Notes: generated from the sequence alone by a model not told the origin. Positions 47,150-57,596 are shown, numbered from the stretch's first letter. The stretch: DNA of 64,000 nucleotides from Spirochaetota bacterium (GCA_034190085.1 JAXHTS010000083.1:1-64000); one strand, 5' to 3'. Translations and numbers: made by a program.

Positions 47150-48157
47150 TTATTCTCTAAGAAAACTTTTTAATTTCTGACTTCTGGATGGATGTCTCAA
47201 TTGTCTGATCGCCTTTTTCTCAATCTGCCTGATTCTCTCTTTGGTGAGATGAAATTTGTCTCCAATCTCCTGAAGAGACATGGGGGTATAACCATCGAGC
47301 CCGAATCTCATTTTTAATATTTCTTTTTCTGAGGAGGATAGGGTATTTAGCACTGACTCTAAGGCTTCCTTTAAAGACTCGTCAAATACCTTTTTGTCAG
47401 GTGATTCGATTCTTGAGTCCTCGATCATACCCACATAGGTTGTATCCTCTGAATCTCCATAAGTTGAGTCAAGTGAAATGAAATCCTGAGTAATACTCCT
47501 CAGGCGATTCACCTCTTCATCATCCAGGTTTAGTCCTTCAGCTATCTCAGAGGGATTGGGTTCCCTTCCAAGATGATTCTCTAACTTTCTTCTAACCTTC
47601 TCAATCCTCTGTATATCTGCAGTTCTATTTAGGGGGAGTCTAATTAGTGAGGTCTTCTGAGATATTGCAAGTAAAATTGCCTGTCGAATCCACCATATTG
47701 CATAGGAAATAAAATGAAAGCCCTTATCTGGATCAAATTTATCGGCAGCTCTAATAAGCCCCATATTACCCTCATTGATTAGATCGAGTAGAGATATACC
47801 GCTTGTTTGATACTTCTTTGCTATTGTCACAACAAATCTTAAGTTCGCCTTTATCAAACACTCTTTAGATTTTTCATTACCATCAATACTCTCTCTGGCA
47901 AGCCTTTCTTCCTGGTCTCTTGGAAGAAGGGGGATTTTATTAATTTGTTCCAGATACCAGGAAATTGAAGAATCCTTATAATCATCGATCTTTTTCTTCT
48001 TAGATCTTTTTTTAGTAGTCTTCGAAATCATTTCTTTGTCTTTAACTTCTTCATCAGATTCGCATTCTTTTATCTGATCCTTGATGATTTCTTCATCTAC
48101 CTTAGGATCCTCTTTTCCCTTCCTTTTATCAAATTGCTTCTCAGATTCTTTTGCCAT
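47150..48157 (-). CDS. Sigma-70 family RNA polymerase sigma factor (group 2-like)
   Basis: 335 residues. After about 60 Lys/Glu-rich residues it has region 1.2 (SISWYLEQINKIPLL), region 2 with ANLRFVVTIAKKY and the -10 recognition helix FISYAIWWIRQAI, region 3 (GREPNPSEIAEGL) and region 4 (LTKERIRQIEKKAIRQLRHP). It lacks the large RpoD non-conserved region, so I favour an RpoS-like alternative factor; a reduced primary sigma cannot be excluded. AGGA lies 7 nt or so before the ATG. The propeller-like gene follows at once, and tRNA-Trp lies upstream. Confidence 0.9.
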   Translation of the reverse strand: MAKESEKQFDKRKGKEDPKVDEEIIKDQIKECESDEEVKDKEMISKTTKKRSKKKKIDDYKDSSISWYLEQINKIPLLPRDQEERLARESIDGNEKSKECLIKANLRFVVTIAKKYQTSGISLLDLINEGNMGLIRAADKFDPDKGFHFISYAIWWIRQAILLAISQKTSLIRLPLNRTADIQRIEKVRRKLENHLGREPNPSEIAEGLNLDDEEVNRLRSITQDFISLDSTYGDSEDTTYVGMIEDSRIESPDKKVFDESLKEALESVLNTLSSSEKEILKMRFGLDGYTPMSLQEIGDKFHLTKERIRQIEKKAIRQLRHPSRSQKLKSFLRE

Positions 48158-48397
48158 AATAGGTCCTAAATTGTATTGGCAAAGCTGATATTCTCCATAT
48201 TATTTCAAATAACAGAATCAATTACCTTAAACTTTAATTATATTCACAATATTGTTTCAATATACACCATTTATTTGAAATTCAAGGGCACAAGGTTACT
48301 ACAATTTTATTTTCCGTGCCAAATTAAGCAAAATATATAATTTATTCCTTAATTAAAATCAATTAAACCACTATATATCTACAATTAAGCTAATATT

Positions 48398-48470
48398 CAG
48401 GTCCTGCAGGACTCGAACCCGCAATCCCCGGTTTTGGAGACCGGTGCCTTACCAGTTAGGCTAAGGACCT
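48398..48470 (-). tRNA. tRNA-Trp (CCA anticodon)
   Basis: Minus strand, 73 nt. Acceptor stem AGGTCCT/AGGACCT with discriminator G, D arm GCCT...AGGC, anticodon stem CCGGT/ACCGG with loop CTCCAAA (anticodon CCA), and T stem GCGGG/CCTGC with loop TTCGAGT. All stems pair fully. The 3' CCA is not encoded. Confidence 0.97.
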
Positions 48471-48515
48471 TTGTTCCACTTAAGGACATCCAATCATCAT
48501 ATATGTCAAGTACTT

Positions 48516-50003
48516 TTAATAATATTCGCTCATCGCAACATCCTCAAATAAATATTTTTGATTATCCTGAGATTGCACAAATTCTACTGGATAATCTCCA
48601 TCAAAACATGCGGTACAAAATTGCATTTCAGGTTTATCTACAGCGCTTAACATTGACTTAATTGAAAGGTATTCTATTGATTCCACCCTTAGATATTTTC
48701 TTATTTCCTCTATGGTGTGTGATGAAGCAATAAGTTCACTATGAGTTGGAATATCTATTCCATAGAAGCATGGGAATTTTGTGGGCGGCGCAGATATCCT
48801 GATATGAATCTCTTTGGCGCCAGCCCTTCTAAACATCTTGATGATCTTTCTCATCGTTGTGCCCCTCATTATTGAATCATCAACCACTACTATCCTTTTA
48901 TTCATAACAGCAGACCGAATAACATTATACTTTATTTTAGCGCCAAAATCCCTGATTCTTTGAGAAGGTTCAATAAATGTTCTACCAATATAATGACTTC
49001 TTATCATTCCAATCTCATAGGGAATACCTGATTCCCGAGAATAGCCCAGCGCTGCTGAGATAGAAGAGTCCGGAATAGGGACAATGATATCAGCCTCTAT
49101 CGGTGATTGCTTTGCAAGCATTCTTCCCATGGCTATTCTCATCTCATGTACAGAATTACCAAAGATAATGCTATCAGGCCTAGAGAAATATATATACTCG
49201 AAGATGCAGAGTGATTGCTTCTCCTCCTGAAATGGAAAATATGATCTTATTCCATATTTTGATATTTCAAGCAACTCTCCAGGCTTTATCTCTCTCAAAT
49301 ATTCAGCATCAATTATATCAAAAGCACAGGTCTCAGATGCTAATACATAGGATTCCTTAAGTCTTCCCAATACAAGAGGACGGAATCCATAGGGATCTCT
49401 AACTGCATAGATATTACTCTTATTCATAATAAGAAGGGAATAAGCTCCCCGAAGCCTTCTTAGAGAGTAAATCAATGCTTCCAAAAAATCACTTATCCCA
49501 GATCTTGCCATAAGATGAACGATAACCTCAGTATCAATTGATGTCTGGAATATAGCGCCATCCCTCTCCAGATCGAAACGAAGCTCCCCAGCATTTACAA
49601 TATTCCCATTATGAGATAATACAATTGGTCCAAGAATTGAATCAGTCCTAAAGGGTTGCGCATTTCTCAAAAAGGGTGATCCAGTTGTGGAATATCTATT
49701 ATGTCCAATAGCCATATATCCCTGGAGTTTATTGATATGCTCCTCTTCAAATACCTCGATAACCTTCCCCATTCCAGCATACCTATATATATGATCCCCA
49801 TCACATGATGCTATACCAGCCGATTCCTGCCCCCGGTGCTGAAGTGAATACAATCCCAGATAGGCGAGATTAGATGACTTCTGGTGTCCATAGACGCCAA
49901 AGACTCCACATTCATCATAGGGTCTCGGGCTAATAGATAGCCTGTTATATTTTCGTAATTTCAGTATATTTCTATTCATCATATCCAAATCTTTTCTATT
50001 CAA
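48516..50003 (-). CDS. purF: Amidophosphoribosyltransferase
   Basis: 495 residues, first enzyme of de novo purine synthesis (PRPP plus glutamine to phosphoribosylamine). The nucleophile is the Cys in DECGVFGVYG, about residue 32, so a propeptide would be removed as in the Bacillus enzyme. Also present are SLQHRGQESAGI, the PRPP loop VVDDSIMRGTT and cysteines FPCFYG and FCTACFDG, which match the 4Fe-4S ligands of the Bacillus type. The listed start is TTG; ATGs 8 and 9 codons later are alternatives. priA lies upstream, 60 bp away, on the same strand. Confidence 0.95.
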   Translation of the reverse strand: MNRKDLDMMNRNILKLRKYNRLSISPRPYDECGVFGVYGHQKSSNLAYLGLYSLQHRGQESAGIASCDGDHIYRYAGMGKVIEVFEEEHINKLQGYMAIGHNRYSTTGSPFLRNAQPFRTDSILGPIVLSHNGNIVNAGELRFDLERDGAIFQTSIDTEVIVHLMARSGISDFLEALIYSLRRLRGAYSLLIMNKSNIYAVRDPYGFRPLVLGRLKESYVLASETCAFDIIDAEYLREIKPGELLEISKYGIRSYFPFQEEKQSLCIFEYIYFSRPDSIIFGNSVHEMRIAMGRMLAKQSPIEADIIVPIPDSSISAALGYSRESGIPYEIGMIRSHYIGRTFIEPSQRIRDFGAKIKYNVIRSAVMNKRIVVVDDSIMRGTTMRKIIKMFRRAGAKEIHIRISAPPTKFPCFYGIDIPTHSELIASSHTIEEIRKYLRVESIEYLSIKSMLSAVDKPEMQFCTACFDGDYPVEFVQSQDNQKYLFEDVAMSEYY

Positions 50004-50063
50004 CCTTTTACAATATTAGTTATTACACCATCGCTTTCGAACACTCCTCTTTGAAAACCTAAA

Positions 50064-52025
50064 TCATAACATATCATATGGATCAATGTCAATCTCCAGA
50101 TAAACATCCCTACTAATAATACAATCCCTTGTCGATATTACAATTCTCTTTAATTCATTTATGTCTTTCGATTTTAAAATCAGGTGATATCTATAATTAT
50201 TGGCAATCTTTGACAGTGGAGCCTGCGATGGGCCAAGAAGAATAACAGCCTTATTGCCCTCACTGATTTGTTGTTTAATAACATCCCTTAACCTGTTAAT
50301 GGAGTCCATAACCCTATTTTCCTTCCTCCCTCTCACAAGAAGCCTTACAATCCTTGAAAAGGGGGGATAATCCAACATCCTTCTCAAAGATAACTCATGT
50401 TTATAAAAACTCATGTAATCATGATTCTTCAGGAAGCTGAATATATAATGAGTATCATCTAAAGTCTGAACAATCACGTTTCCAGGGGTTTGCCCCCTGC
50501 CACATCTCCCAGCTATCTGTATTAGAAGAGAAAAAATCCTCTCCGCAGCCCTAAAATCAGGCAGATTAAGTCCAATATCCGCCATTACAACCCCTACAAG
50601 CGATACATTCTGAAAGTCAAATCCCTTTGCGATCATTTGTGTTCCGAGAAGGATGTCAATCTCCCCCTTCTCCATCTGATCAATAAGTTTAAATCCAAAA
50701 TTTTTTTTCCTCGAGGTATCTTGATCTAACCTGAATATCCTTGCATTGCTGAAAGTCTCCCTGATGGCATTCTCAACCCTCTGAGTGCCTGCGCCAAGCT
50801 TGATCATACTTCCTGAATCACATTCCAGACATTTCTCCGGCAACCTTCGTCTGTAACCACAATAGTGGCAGAGCATATAACCATTATTGTGATAATTCAG
50901 GCTTATGCTGCACTGTGGGCATTCAAGAATAGATCCACAGGATTCACACAAAACTATAGGTGAGAATCCCCTTTTATTAAGGAAATATAGAACTTGATTC
51001 CCTTCTTCAATTGCCCTCTTACTATACAGTTTCAATATTGAGGATAACATATCACCTTCCCTCGGTGGATCGATCCTGACTATCTCAATCTTAGGCAGTG
51101 TGGCTGCACCATACCTTCCATTAAGACTGTGCAGCCTAAAAATACCCCTCTCTGCTGAATAGAGCGATTCAATTGAGGGAGTGGCTGATCCCATCACAAG
51201 GAGAGAATTCTCATTCCTGCTCCTGTAAAATGCAATCCTCCTCACATTATAGCGTGGGGTACTATGTTCTTTGTATGAAGGATCATGTTCCTCATCTATT
51301 ATAATAAGTCCGAGGTCAGGACACTGCAAAAATACAGCCGATCTTGTTCCAATGGCAATCTTTGCTTCTCCACTGTAAAACCTCTTCCAGTTATACAACC
51401 TCTGATTAGGAGTCTGATGACTATGGTATATTATTAAATCATTGCCAAACACATCATACAACCTCTTATAGACCTGAGATGATATGGATATCTCCGGCAC
51501 AAGATATATTACTGATCGATTTTGTCCTCTAATATACTTAGCTATCTCAATAAAAACTTCAGTCTTTCCGCTACCAGTGATCCCATAAATCAGATGACAG
51601 AGTTTATTTTTACCCTGTGAATTGATAATATTATCGTATATCGTCCTCTGCTCATCTGTGAGAAGAATATCCTTCCCCTCTTGGTATTCCAAGGGATTCT
51701 TATATCTATTTGAGGGCCTCTCCCCTGAAGGCAAAGCCATAGAAATAACCTCACCTACAGTACATAAGTAATTTGAGGCAATATATTGCGAAAGATCAAT
51801 TAATCTAACATCAAATATTGGTTCATCATCAATAACGCTGATAATATCTTTAAGCTTATGATATTCTGTTCCATTGGATCGGACATTCGCGACAAAGGCT
51901 GTAGTAATCCTATTATTAAAATTAACCTTTACCCGAACTCCTGAAGGTACATCCAATTCGTCTGGTAAATTATAGGTATAAACCCCATCTACCGGATACC
52001 CCACATAGACATCAGCAGATCTCAT
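50064..52025 (-). CDS. priA: Primosomal protein N' (replication restart helicase PriA)
   Basis: 653 residues, somewhat shorter than the 732 of E. coli. The N-terminal 3'-end-binding domain (VYVGYPVDGVYTYNLP) is followed by helicase motifs GITGSGKTE and IIIDEEHD, a zinc-binding insert with eight cysteines in CxxC pairs (CESCG, CPQC, CHYCG, CLEC), then GTQMIAKGFDF and QIAGRCGRG. It reloads the replisome at stalled forks. No strong SD; it lies upstream of purF. Confidence 0.95.
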   Translation of the reverse strand: MRSADVYVGYPVDGVYTYNLPDELDVPSGVRVKVNFNNRITTAFVANVRSNGTEYHKLKDIISVIDDEPIFDVRLIDLSQYIASNYLCTVGEVISMALPSGERPSNRYKNPLEYQEGKDILLTDEQRTIYDNIINSQGKNKLCHLIYGITGSGKTEVFIEIAKYIRGQNRSVIYLVPEISISSQVYKRLYDVFGNDLIIYHSHQTPNQRLYNWKRFYSGEAKIAIGTRSAVFLQCPDLGLIIIDEEHDPSYKEHSTPRYNVRRIAFYRSRNENSLLVMGSATPSIESLYSAERGIFRLHSLNGRYGAATLPKIEIVRIDPPREGDMLSSILKLYSKRAIEEGNQVLYFLNKRGFSPIVLCESCGSILECPQCSISLNYHNNGYMLCHYCGYRRRLPEKCLECDSGSMIKLGAGTQRVENAIRETFSNARIFRLDQDTSRKKNFGFKLIDQMEKGEIDILLGTQMIAKGFDFQNVSLVGVVMADIGLNLPDFRAAERIFSLLIQIAGRCGRGQTPGNVIVQTLDDTHYIFSFLKNHDYMSFYKHELSLRRMLDYPPFSRIVRLLVRGRKENRVMDSINRLRDVIKQQISEGNKAVILLGPSQAPLSKIANNYRYHLILKSKDINELKRIVISTRDCIISRDVYLEIDIDPYDML

Positions 52026-52235
52026 ATTTTACATCGTTATATAATAAGAATTAATTAGCATAATTACAATTCATATAAAAGGCAATTTCTTTTGGGAAGG
52101 GTCATGAAAAAATCCTTTTAAAATTCAAGTGTTTTAATAATTGATAAAGGCTTCTGAAATATGCCCTTGGCAGGCAGTGAATAAATATAAAAAAATTGTA
52201 ATTGTTTTTGCTCCTTAGGTGCTCAATTATAATGA

Positions 52236-52925
52236 CTATACCTTTATCTCAGTGCATCTGTTGGTTATAGATGAGTCTCTTTGAAGTTTTGCTCGAACCT
52301 GTTTGAGTATCTCCCAAGAGTTCCTCTTCAATTCTGTATGCCTTAACAGAATCATTGGATGTTCGATACCCTTCCAAAATATTCTACTATTCTCTTTTAT
52401 AATATCCATTAGAGGAACATATTCCCCCATTACAATTATAATTTGTGGATCAAAGTAAAGAATTTCCCTTTTCAATATCCTATCACAATTCCTAAACATA
52501 AGACTTGGTGTACAAAAGGAATCGCTGCTCTCACATTTAATTATTGATGTTATATAACAACTATTAATATCTACATCTATTGCCTTTAGCATCTTTCTTA
52601 GTAATTCCTTTGATTCTACTACCAATGATTTTCTCTCAATGCTACTTACCAATCTTGGTGGATTCTCAATGATCATAATCCCATTTTCTCCGCTTCCATA
52701 AGGCGGCATTCTATTTATGATATTATTACATTTAGTGCATTTAAGAATTATGTCTCTTAATGAGAGGTTCTCCAAGTCATCATTATTCTGAATTTCCAAA
52801 CCGGTTTTATCCTCAATCCATTTTTTAATAAAGGATAACTCATCAGGGCATCTATGTAGTATTAATTTTCTTTCCTTATTTAAGCGCTTTATGTAGGTGG
52901 ATAAGCTTCTATATTCTTCAAACAT
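52236..52925 (-). CDS. Diverged uracil-DNA glycosylase superfamily protein (family 4-like)
   Basis: 229 residues. The four Fe-S cysteines of family 4 UDGs appear in register (C63, C66, C131, C147), together with YITSIIKC, the DPQIIIVMGEY strand and a C-terminal EHPMILLRH resembling motif 2. The catalytic motif A, normally GEAPG, is altered to IENPP (86-90). It may be a diverged glycosylase or a non-catalytic uracil or DNA binder. It starts 6 nt after the ntrX-like gene on the same strand. Confidence 0.7.
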   Translation of the reverse strand: MFEEYRSLSTYIKRLNKERKLILHRCPDELSFIKKWIEDKTGLEIQNNDDLENLSLRDIILKCTKCNNIINRMPPYGSGENGIMIIENPPRLVSSIERKSLVVESKELLRKMLKAIDVDINSCYITSIIKCESSDSFCTPSLMFRNCDRILKREILYFDPQIIIVMGEYVPLMDIIKENSRIFWKGIEHPMILLRHTELKRNSWEILKQVRAKLQRDSSITNRCTEIKV

Positions 52926-52931
52926 TGATTG

Positions 52932-54287
52932 TTAAAATTCATCCATATTTATTATAAATTGTTTTATCTTTCGATGCAGGTTTGTCCTTTCAATTCCAAG
53001 CTTTCTAGCAGTCAGGGTAATATTCTTATCATTCTTTTTTAACTCCCGTATAATAAACTCCTTTTCGAATTCTTCCCTCGCCTCCTTCAAAGATGATATC
53101 TCCCTCGAGAAGGTATCCTCATAATCATAGGAATCAACATATTTCTTAATATCCCCTTCAGCAATATTATCCTTTTGAATCATTATACATAAGCGTTCAA
53201 TAACATTCTTCAACTCTCGGATATTGCCCGGCCATGAATGTTTTTGTAAAAATCTCACCCCTTTATCTGAAATCTCCTTTGTTCTAAGACCATGCTCACA
53301 TGAAAATTTATCAATAAAATATTTTAGAAGCAGGGGTACATCCTCACCCCTCTCTGTAAGGGTGGGGACATGGATTGGGATTACATTAAGACGATAGTAA
53401 AGGTCTTCACGAAATCTTCCATTCTCAATAGCCTTCTTAATATCTATATTCGTGGCGGATATCACCCTTACATCAACGGTTATAGTTTCAGACCCCCCAA
53501 CCCTTTCAAATTGCTGCTCCTGCAATACTCTCAAAACCTTTGCTTGAGCCCCTGCGCTCATATCACATATCTCATCCAGAAATAGCGTCCCGCCATCAGC
53601 CAAATCGAACTTCCCCAACCTCTTATTGATTGCTCCTGTAAATGAACCCTTCTCATGACCAAAGAGTTCACTCTCAATTAATTCATTAGGTATTGCAGCG
53701 CAATTCACTTTAATAAATGGCTTATCCGATCGCTTAGAATTTTTATATAGCGCCCTTGCCACAAGCTCCTTTCCTGTGCCGCTTTCACCAGTGATGAAAA
53801 CCCTTGCATTGGTTTTAGCTGCAGTCTCAATTATACTCTTAACCTCTAATATTCCCCTGGACTCTCCGATCATCTCATCTTCCTGATGCGCCTCTTTTCT
53901 CAGCCTTATATTCTCCCTCCTAAGTCTAACCTGTTCAAGAGCATTATTAAGAGAGGTCAAAACCCTCTCCATGGATGGAGGTTTTTCAAGAAAATCGAAG
54001 GCCCCCATCTTTGTAGCCTTAACTGCAATGTCAATAGAGCCATGACCGGAAATCATAATTACTGCTGCGTTTGTATCCCCTTGTTTTATTCTCTGAAGTA
54101 CATCAACACCATCAATATCCGGTAGCCATACATCCAAAAAGACTAGATCAACGCTATTTTTCCTAAGGAAATCAAGGGCATCATAACCGCTAGCACTAGA
54201 ATACACAGTATGCCCTTCATCCTGAAGTATAGCGCTTAATGTCTTAATAATATTTATTTCATCATCAACTAATAATATCCTTGCCAC
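52932..54287 (-). CDS. ntrX: Sigma-54-dependent response regulator, NtrX-like
   Basis: 451 residues. Receiver domain (ILLVDDE, phosphorylatable Asp in VFLDVWLPD), AAA+ domain with GESGTGKE Walker A, the sigma-54-contacting loop GSFTGA (canonical GAFTGA, Ala to Ser), DEICDM and the NGRFREDLYYRLNV box, then a Fis-type HTH (LTARKLGIERTNLHRKI). The start is GTG with GAGGAAG upstream, and it overlaps the kinase gene by 23 bp. Its partner sigma factor RpoN is encoded about 4 kb away in the same cluster. Confidence 0.9.
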   Translation of the reverse strand: MARILLVDDEINIIKTLSAILQDEGHTVYSSASGYDALDFLRKNSVDLVFLDVWLPDIDGVDVLQRIKQGDTNAAVIMISGHGSIDIAVKATKMGAFDFLEKPPSMERVLTSLNNALEQVRLRRENIRLRKEAHQEDEMIGESRGILEVKSIIETAAKTNARVFITGESGTGKELVARALYKNSKRSDKPFIKVNCAAIPNELIESELFGHEKGSFTGAINKRLGKFDLADGGTLFLDEICDMSAGAQAKVLRVLQEQQFERVGGSETITVDVRVISATNIDIKKAIENGRFREDLYYRLNVIPIHVPTLTERGEDVPLLLKYFIDKFSCEHGLRTKEISDKGVRFLQKHSWPGNIRELKNVIERLCIMIQKDNIAEGDIKKYVDSYDYEDTFSREISSLKEAREEFEKEFIIRELKKNDKNITLTARKLGIERTNLHRKIKQFIINMDEF

Positions 54288-56079
54288 TATTCACTTCCTC
54301 TTCTTTTAATACGGGCAAATCAATAATAAACTCAGTTCCTTCACCAAATATGGAATTGAAATATATCCTACCATAATGCTCTAAAACGATCTTCTCAACA
54401 ATTGTTAAACCCAGCCCTGTTCCACTTTCCTTGGTTGAAAAGGTTGGCTCAAAAATATTTTTAAAATCCTCCTCCCTAATACCAATACCTTCATCTTTAA
54501 TACTAATCCTTACAATTGAATCATTTCCATTATTCACTAATTCGGACTTAACATAAATATTTCCACTCTCCTTTACGGCGTCAACAGAATTCTGTAAAAC
54601 ATTAGTCAATGCCTGTCTTATCATAACCTTATCAAGATACATACCAGGAATTGAGTCATCGAAATCTGTTTTAAAGGTAATGCCTTCGTGAGCTCGAAAA
54701 AAATTGACGCTATTTTCCAATATTGGATTAAGGTTTTGAAACTCAGGATTCATCTCCGGAAGTCTAGCAAATCGGGAAAATTCATTCAATAACCTGGTTA
54801 GTACATTTACCTCTTCAGTTATTGTCTCAGTTCCCGTAATAATGATATTATCAATGTCCGGATGCTTATCCTTGAATCTTCTCTGCATTCTCTCAGCTGA
54901 TAGCCTTATTGGCGTTAAAGGATTTTTTATCTCATGTACTAATCTTTTAGCCACTTCCTTCCAAGCCTGTAGTTTCTGAGTCTGATACATCACCTCTTTA
55001 CTCTCATCAAGCTGCTTGACCATCTTATTAAATGAATCGAATAGTAGAGCGAGTTCATCATCAGAGTCTCTCTTTAAACGAATGCTAAAATCACCCGATG
55101 CAACACTGCCAGCAGCTCCGGCCAGTTCCAAGACCGGACGGGTGATATTCTTTGAGAGAATAAAGCTGATAATAATTGTTACAATTATTATTAATAATGA
55201 TAGAATAAGAAGGAATATCCTGATCCTGGTTTGAAGATAGGTCTTAGAAAACTCCTTCCTATTATATTTATGTAAAGCATCCTCATATACAGAAACCCTG
55301 TTTAATATCTTCTCCGGTATCATCTTATACAGGGCAATAATATAATTTCCAGAATTCAATCCTCCCAATAATATAGATATTCCATCAATTGATATTTTAT
55401 AAACATCATACTTTTGTTTAGGAATAATAGCGCTAAAAAACCTCTTTATGCCATTCTTATATGTATCATTATAGCCGCTTCTATCAACCTCATAAATATC
55501 ATTATTGGAAACATCCTTCTTAATCACTCTATATACAATAGAATTATATCCCTTGACCCTAAAAATATTATCTATATCCCTCCGCCCTTTTGGGGAATTC
55601 ACATTAAAATGACCTGTCATTATCGAATAATCCAGAAATATTAAATCACTATAAAGATTGTCATAGCGCTCATTTATGGAATCATCAAACATGTTAATTG
55701 CGTCTTCAAGGGCATTAATCGTCTTTTCAGTAATCAACTCAGATATCTGATTATCAATGATATAATTTGTGATAAATATTATTGGCAGCGACGTAAAGCA
55801 TGCAAAGAAAACAAATGCAAGGGCAATCTTTAACCTGATACTTGAACCAATATATGATGAGGATGAATAGAGTTTCCTCCTGAAGGACATAACTATAAAG
55901 TAAATCGCAGCCAGAATCGGGGTAATCATCATCAAATAAAGAAAAAATGCTCGGCCAATCCTTTCCTCTGTATCAGTCCGTGGAAATAATCCCAAAATTA
56001 GCAGAGCTGAGAATAAAAATATCCCAATAAGAAAAACAATATCCTGCAATCTGGACTTACTAATTATCCTAATATTCAT
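54265..56079 (-). CDS. ntrY: Sensor histidine kinase, NtrY-like
   Basis: 604 residues. At least three TM segments in the N-terminal half enclose a periplasmic domain of about 180 residues, then a HAMP linker (NITRPVLELAGAAGSVASGD), the phosphoacceptor box HEIKNPLTPIRL and the ATPase boxes NVLQNSVDAV, DEGIGI and GTGLGLTIV. It has the architecture of NtrY, which senses nitrogen or redox state in other bacteria; the signal here is unknown. Translationally coupled (23-bp overlap) to the response-regulator gene. Confidence 0.88.
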   Translation of the reverse strand: MNIRIISKSRLQDIVFLIGIFLFSALLILGLFPRTDTEERIGRAFFLYLMMITPILAAIYFIVMSFRRKLYSSSSYIGSSIRLKIALAFVFFACFTSLPIIFITNYIIDNQISELITEKTINALEDAINMFDDSINERYDNLYSDLIFLDYSIMTGHFNVNSPKGRRDIDNIFRVKGYNSIVYRVIKKDVSNNDIYEVDRSGYNDTYKNGIKRFFSAIIPKQKYDVYKISIDGISILLGGLNSGNYIIALYKMIPEKILNRVSVYEDALHKYNRKEFSKTYLQTRIRIFLLILSLLIIIVTIIISFILSKNITRPVLELAGAAGSVASGDFSIRLKRDSDDELALLFDSFNKMVKQLDESKEVMYQTQKLQAWKEVAKRLVHEIKNPLTPIRLSAERMQRRFKDKHPDIDNIIITGTETITEEVNVLTRLLNEFSRFARLPEMNPEFQNLNPILENSVNFFRAHEGITFKTDFDDSIPGMYLDKVMIRQALTNVLQNSVDAVKESGNIYVKSELVNNGNDSIVRISIKDEGIGIREEDFKNIFEPTFSTKESGTGLGLTIVEKIVLEHYGRIYFNSIFGEGTEFIIDLPVLKEEEVNSGKDIIS

Positions 56080-56243
56080 AATGTTTTGAGATGGAAGAAG
56101 TCTACAACCAATTTTAATGTCAATCGGTAGTATTATATCTTATATAATGAAGGTTTTGGCACAATAGATATTATCACTAGGCTATTATAGAGCCAGAGTT
56201 AACGAATATATTTCAGTAATTATTCGTATCCTCTTAATTCACT

Positions 56244-56510
56244 TTAATCATTATTAAAGTTATCTTCAATTAGAGCAACGAGTTTGGACACAACCTCAGC
56301 TTCCCCCTCTCCATTGGCTCTTACAATAAGTTTTGATCCCGATGTTATGGCTAATCCCAAAACTGATAGTATCGACTTACAATTAGCCTCAATCCCATCT
56401 TTAATCAGGAAAACCTCACAGGGGTACTTCATCGCTTCCTCTACAAGTAACATAGCTGGTCTAGCATGAACACCTGCATCACTCTTTACAATGGCTATTT
56501 TTTCAATCAT
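56244..56510 (-). CDS. ptsH: Phosphocarrier protein HPr
   Basis: 88 residues. His15 in GVHARPA and Ser46 in CKSILSVLGL are at the standard positions, so both the PEP-dependent and the HprK-dependent phosphorylation sites exist. No enzyme I or EII gene is in the window. It begins 10 nt after hprK, matching the hprK-ptsH regulatory pair; the role is probably regulatory rather than sugar uptake. Confidence 0.93.
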   Translation of the reverse strand: MIEKIAIVKSDAGVHARPAMLLVEEAMKYPCEVFLIKDGIEANCKSILSVLGLAITSGSKLIVRANGEGEAEVVSKLVALIEDNFNND

Positions 56511-56520
56511 TAAATCCCAA

Positions 56521-57462
56521 CTATTTCATAGAAATCATATTTTTGATCTTTTCATCAAGTTCTTTTGCAGAAAAGGTACCCATTCTCTTTAATCGCTGAT
56601 TTAAAGCCGCAGTCTCAATGATTATTGGTATATTTCTGCCTGGTCTTACGGGCACTATTATGTAGGGTAGTTCTATTTTCAAAATAGTGTACTTCTGTTC
56701 TTCTATCCCTAACCTATCATATTCCCTTGATGAGTCCCACTCCTCAAGTAAAATCACTAACTCTATCCTCTTCCTATTACGGATAGACCTGATCCCATAT
56801 ATCTCCTTAAGATTGATTATTCCCAATCCCCGGATTTCAATATGGTGAGTAATAACATCTGATGCGCTGCCAATGAGAAAGGATTCATCAGTCCTTTGGA
56901 TCTCAACGAGATCATCTGCAACAAGACGGTGTCCCCTCTCAATCAATTCAAGCGCGCTCTCACTCTTGCCTACTCCGCTCTTTCCAAGCAATAGGACTCC
57001 GATCCCAAAGACATCAACTAAAGTGCCGTGAATGGTAGTGGATGGTGAAAAGGTATCCTCTAGTACATGTGTTAGCAGACTGACAAATCTTGTTGTAGGG
57101 TGTTCAGTTATAAATGTTGGCACCCTTTTTTTGTTAGCCCAATCCTCAAATAATTTATCAGGTTTCTCACAATGAGTATAAACACAGCATAGGATATCAT
57201 AAGAGAAAAATTTTTCATATATCTCTCTCTTTCGGTCTACGGTAAATTGTCTCATAAAAGCTGTCTCCCCAAGGCCGAAGATCTGTATCCTCTCGTATGC
57301 AAAAAAATCAAAGAAACCAGCAAGACTGAGACCTGGTCTATTAATCTCACCAACAGTAATTTCTTTATGAAGGCCATCCTCTCCGGCAATCAGCTTTAGT
57401 TGCAGGTCGATTACCCCGCCTTCCTCCATAAGATCTTTTATATAAATTCTTTTCTTCTTCAT
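56521..57462 (-). CDS. hprK: HPr kinase/phosphorylase
   Basis: 313 residues, normal length. The N-terminal regulatory domain is followed by the Walker A GKSGVGKS (160-167), the VADDLVEI segment and the HprK signature EIRGLGIIN. It phosphorylates and dephosphorylates Ser46 of HPr according to metabolic state. It precedes ptsH and follows hpf on the same strand, in the rpoN-hpf-hprK-ptsH order seen in spirochaetes and proteobacteria. Confidence 0.94.
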   Translation of the reverse strand: MKKKRIYIKDLMEEGGVIDLQLKLIAGEDGLHKEITVGEINRPGLSLAGFFDFFAYERIQIFGLGETAFMRQFTVDRKREIYEKFFSYDILCCVYTHCEKPDKLFEDWANKKRVPTFITEHPTTRFVSLLTHVLEDTFSPSTTIHGTLVDVFGIGVLLLGKSGVGKSESALELIERGHRLVADDLVEIQRTDESFLIGSASDVITHHIEIRGLGIINLKEIYGIRSIRNRKRIELVILLEEWDSSREYDRLGIEEQKYTILKIELPYIIVPVRPGRNIPIIIETAALNQRLKRMGTFSAKELDEKIKNMISMK

Positions 57463-57596
57463 GTTTGATGAATAACCAATTTTTAAGTGTATTGTGCGAA
57501 TCCCAAATAGAAATCAAATAACATTATAGTAATTCCAATACCTTCATCTTCAGACAAAAACTCCCGATGGAACATCAATCATAGAGATACATTACC

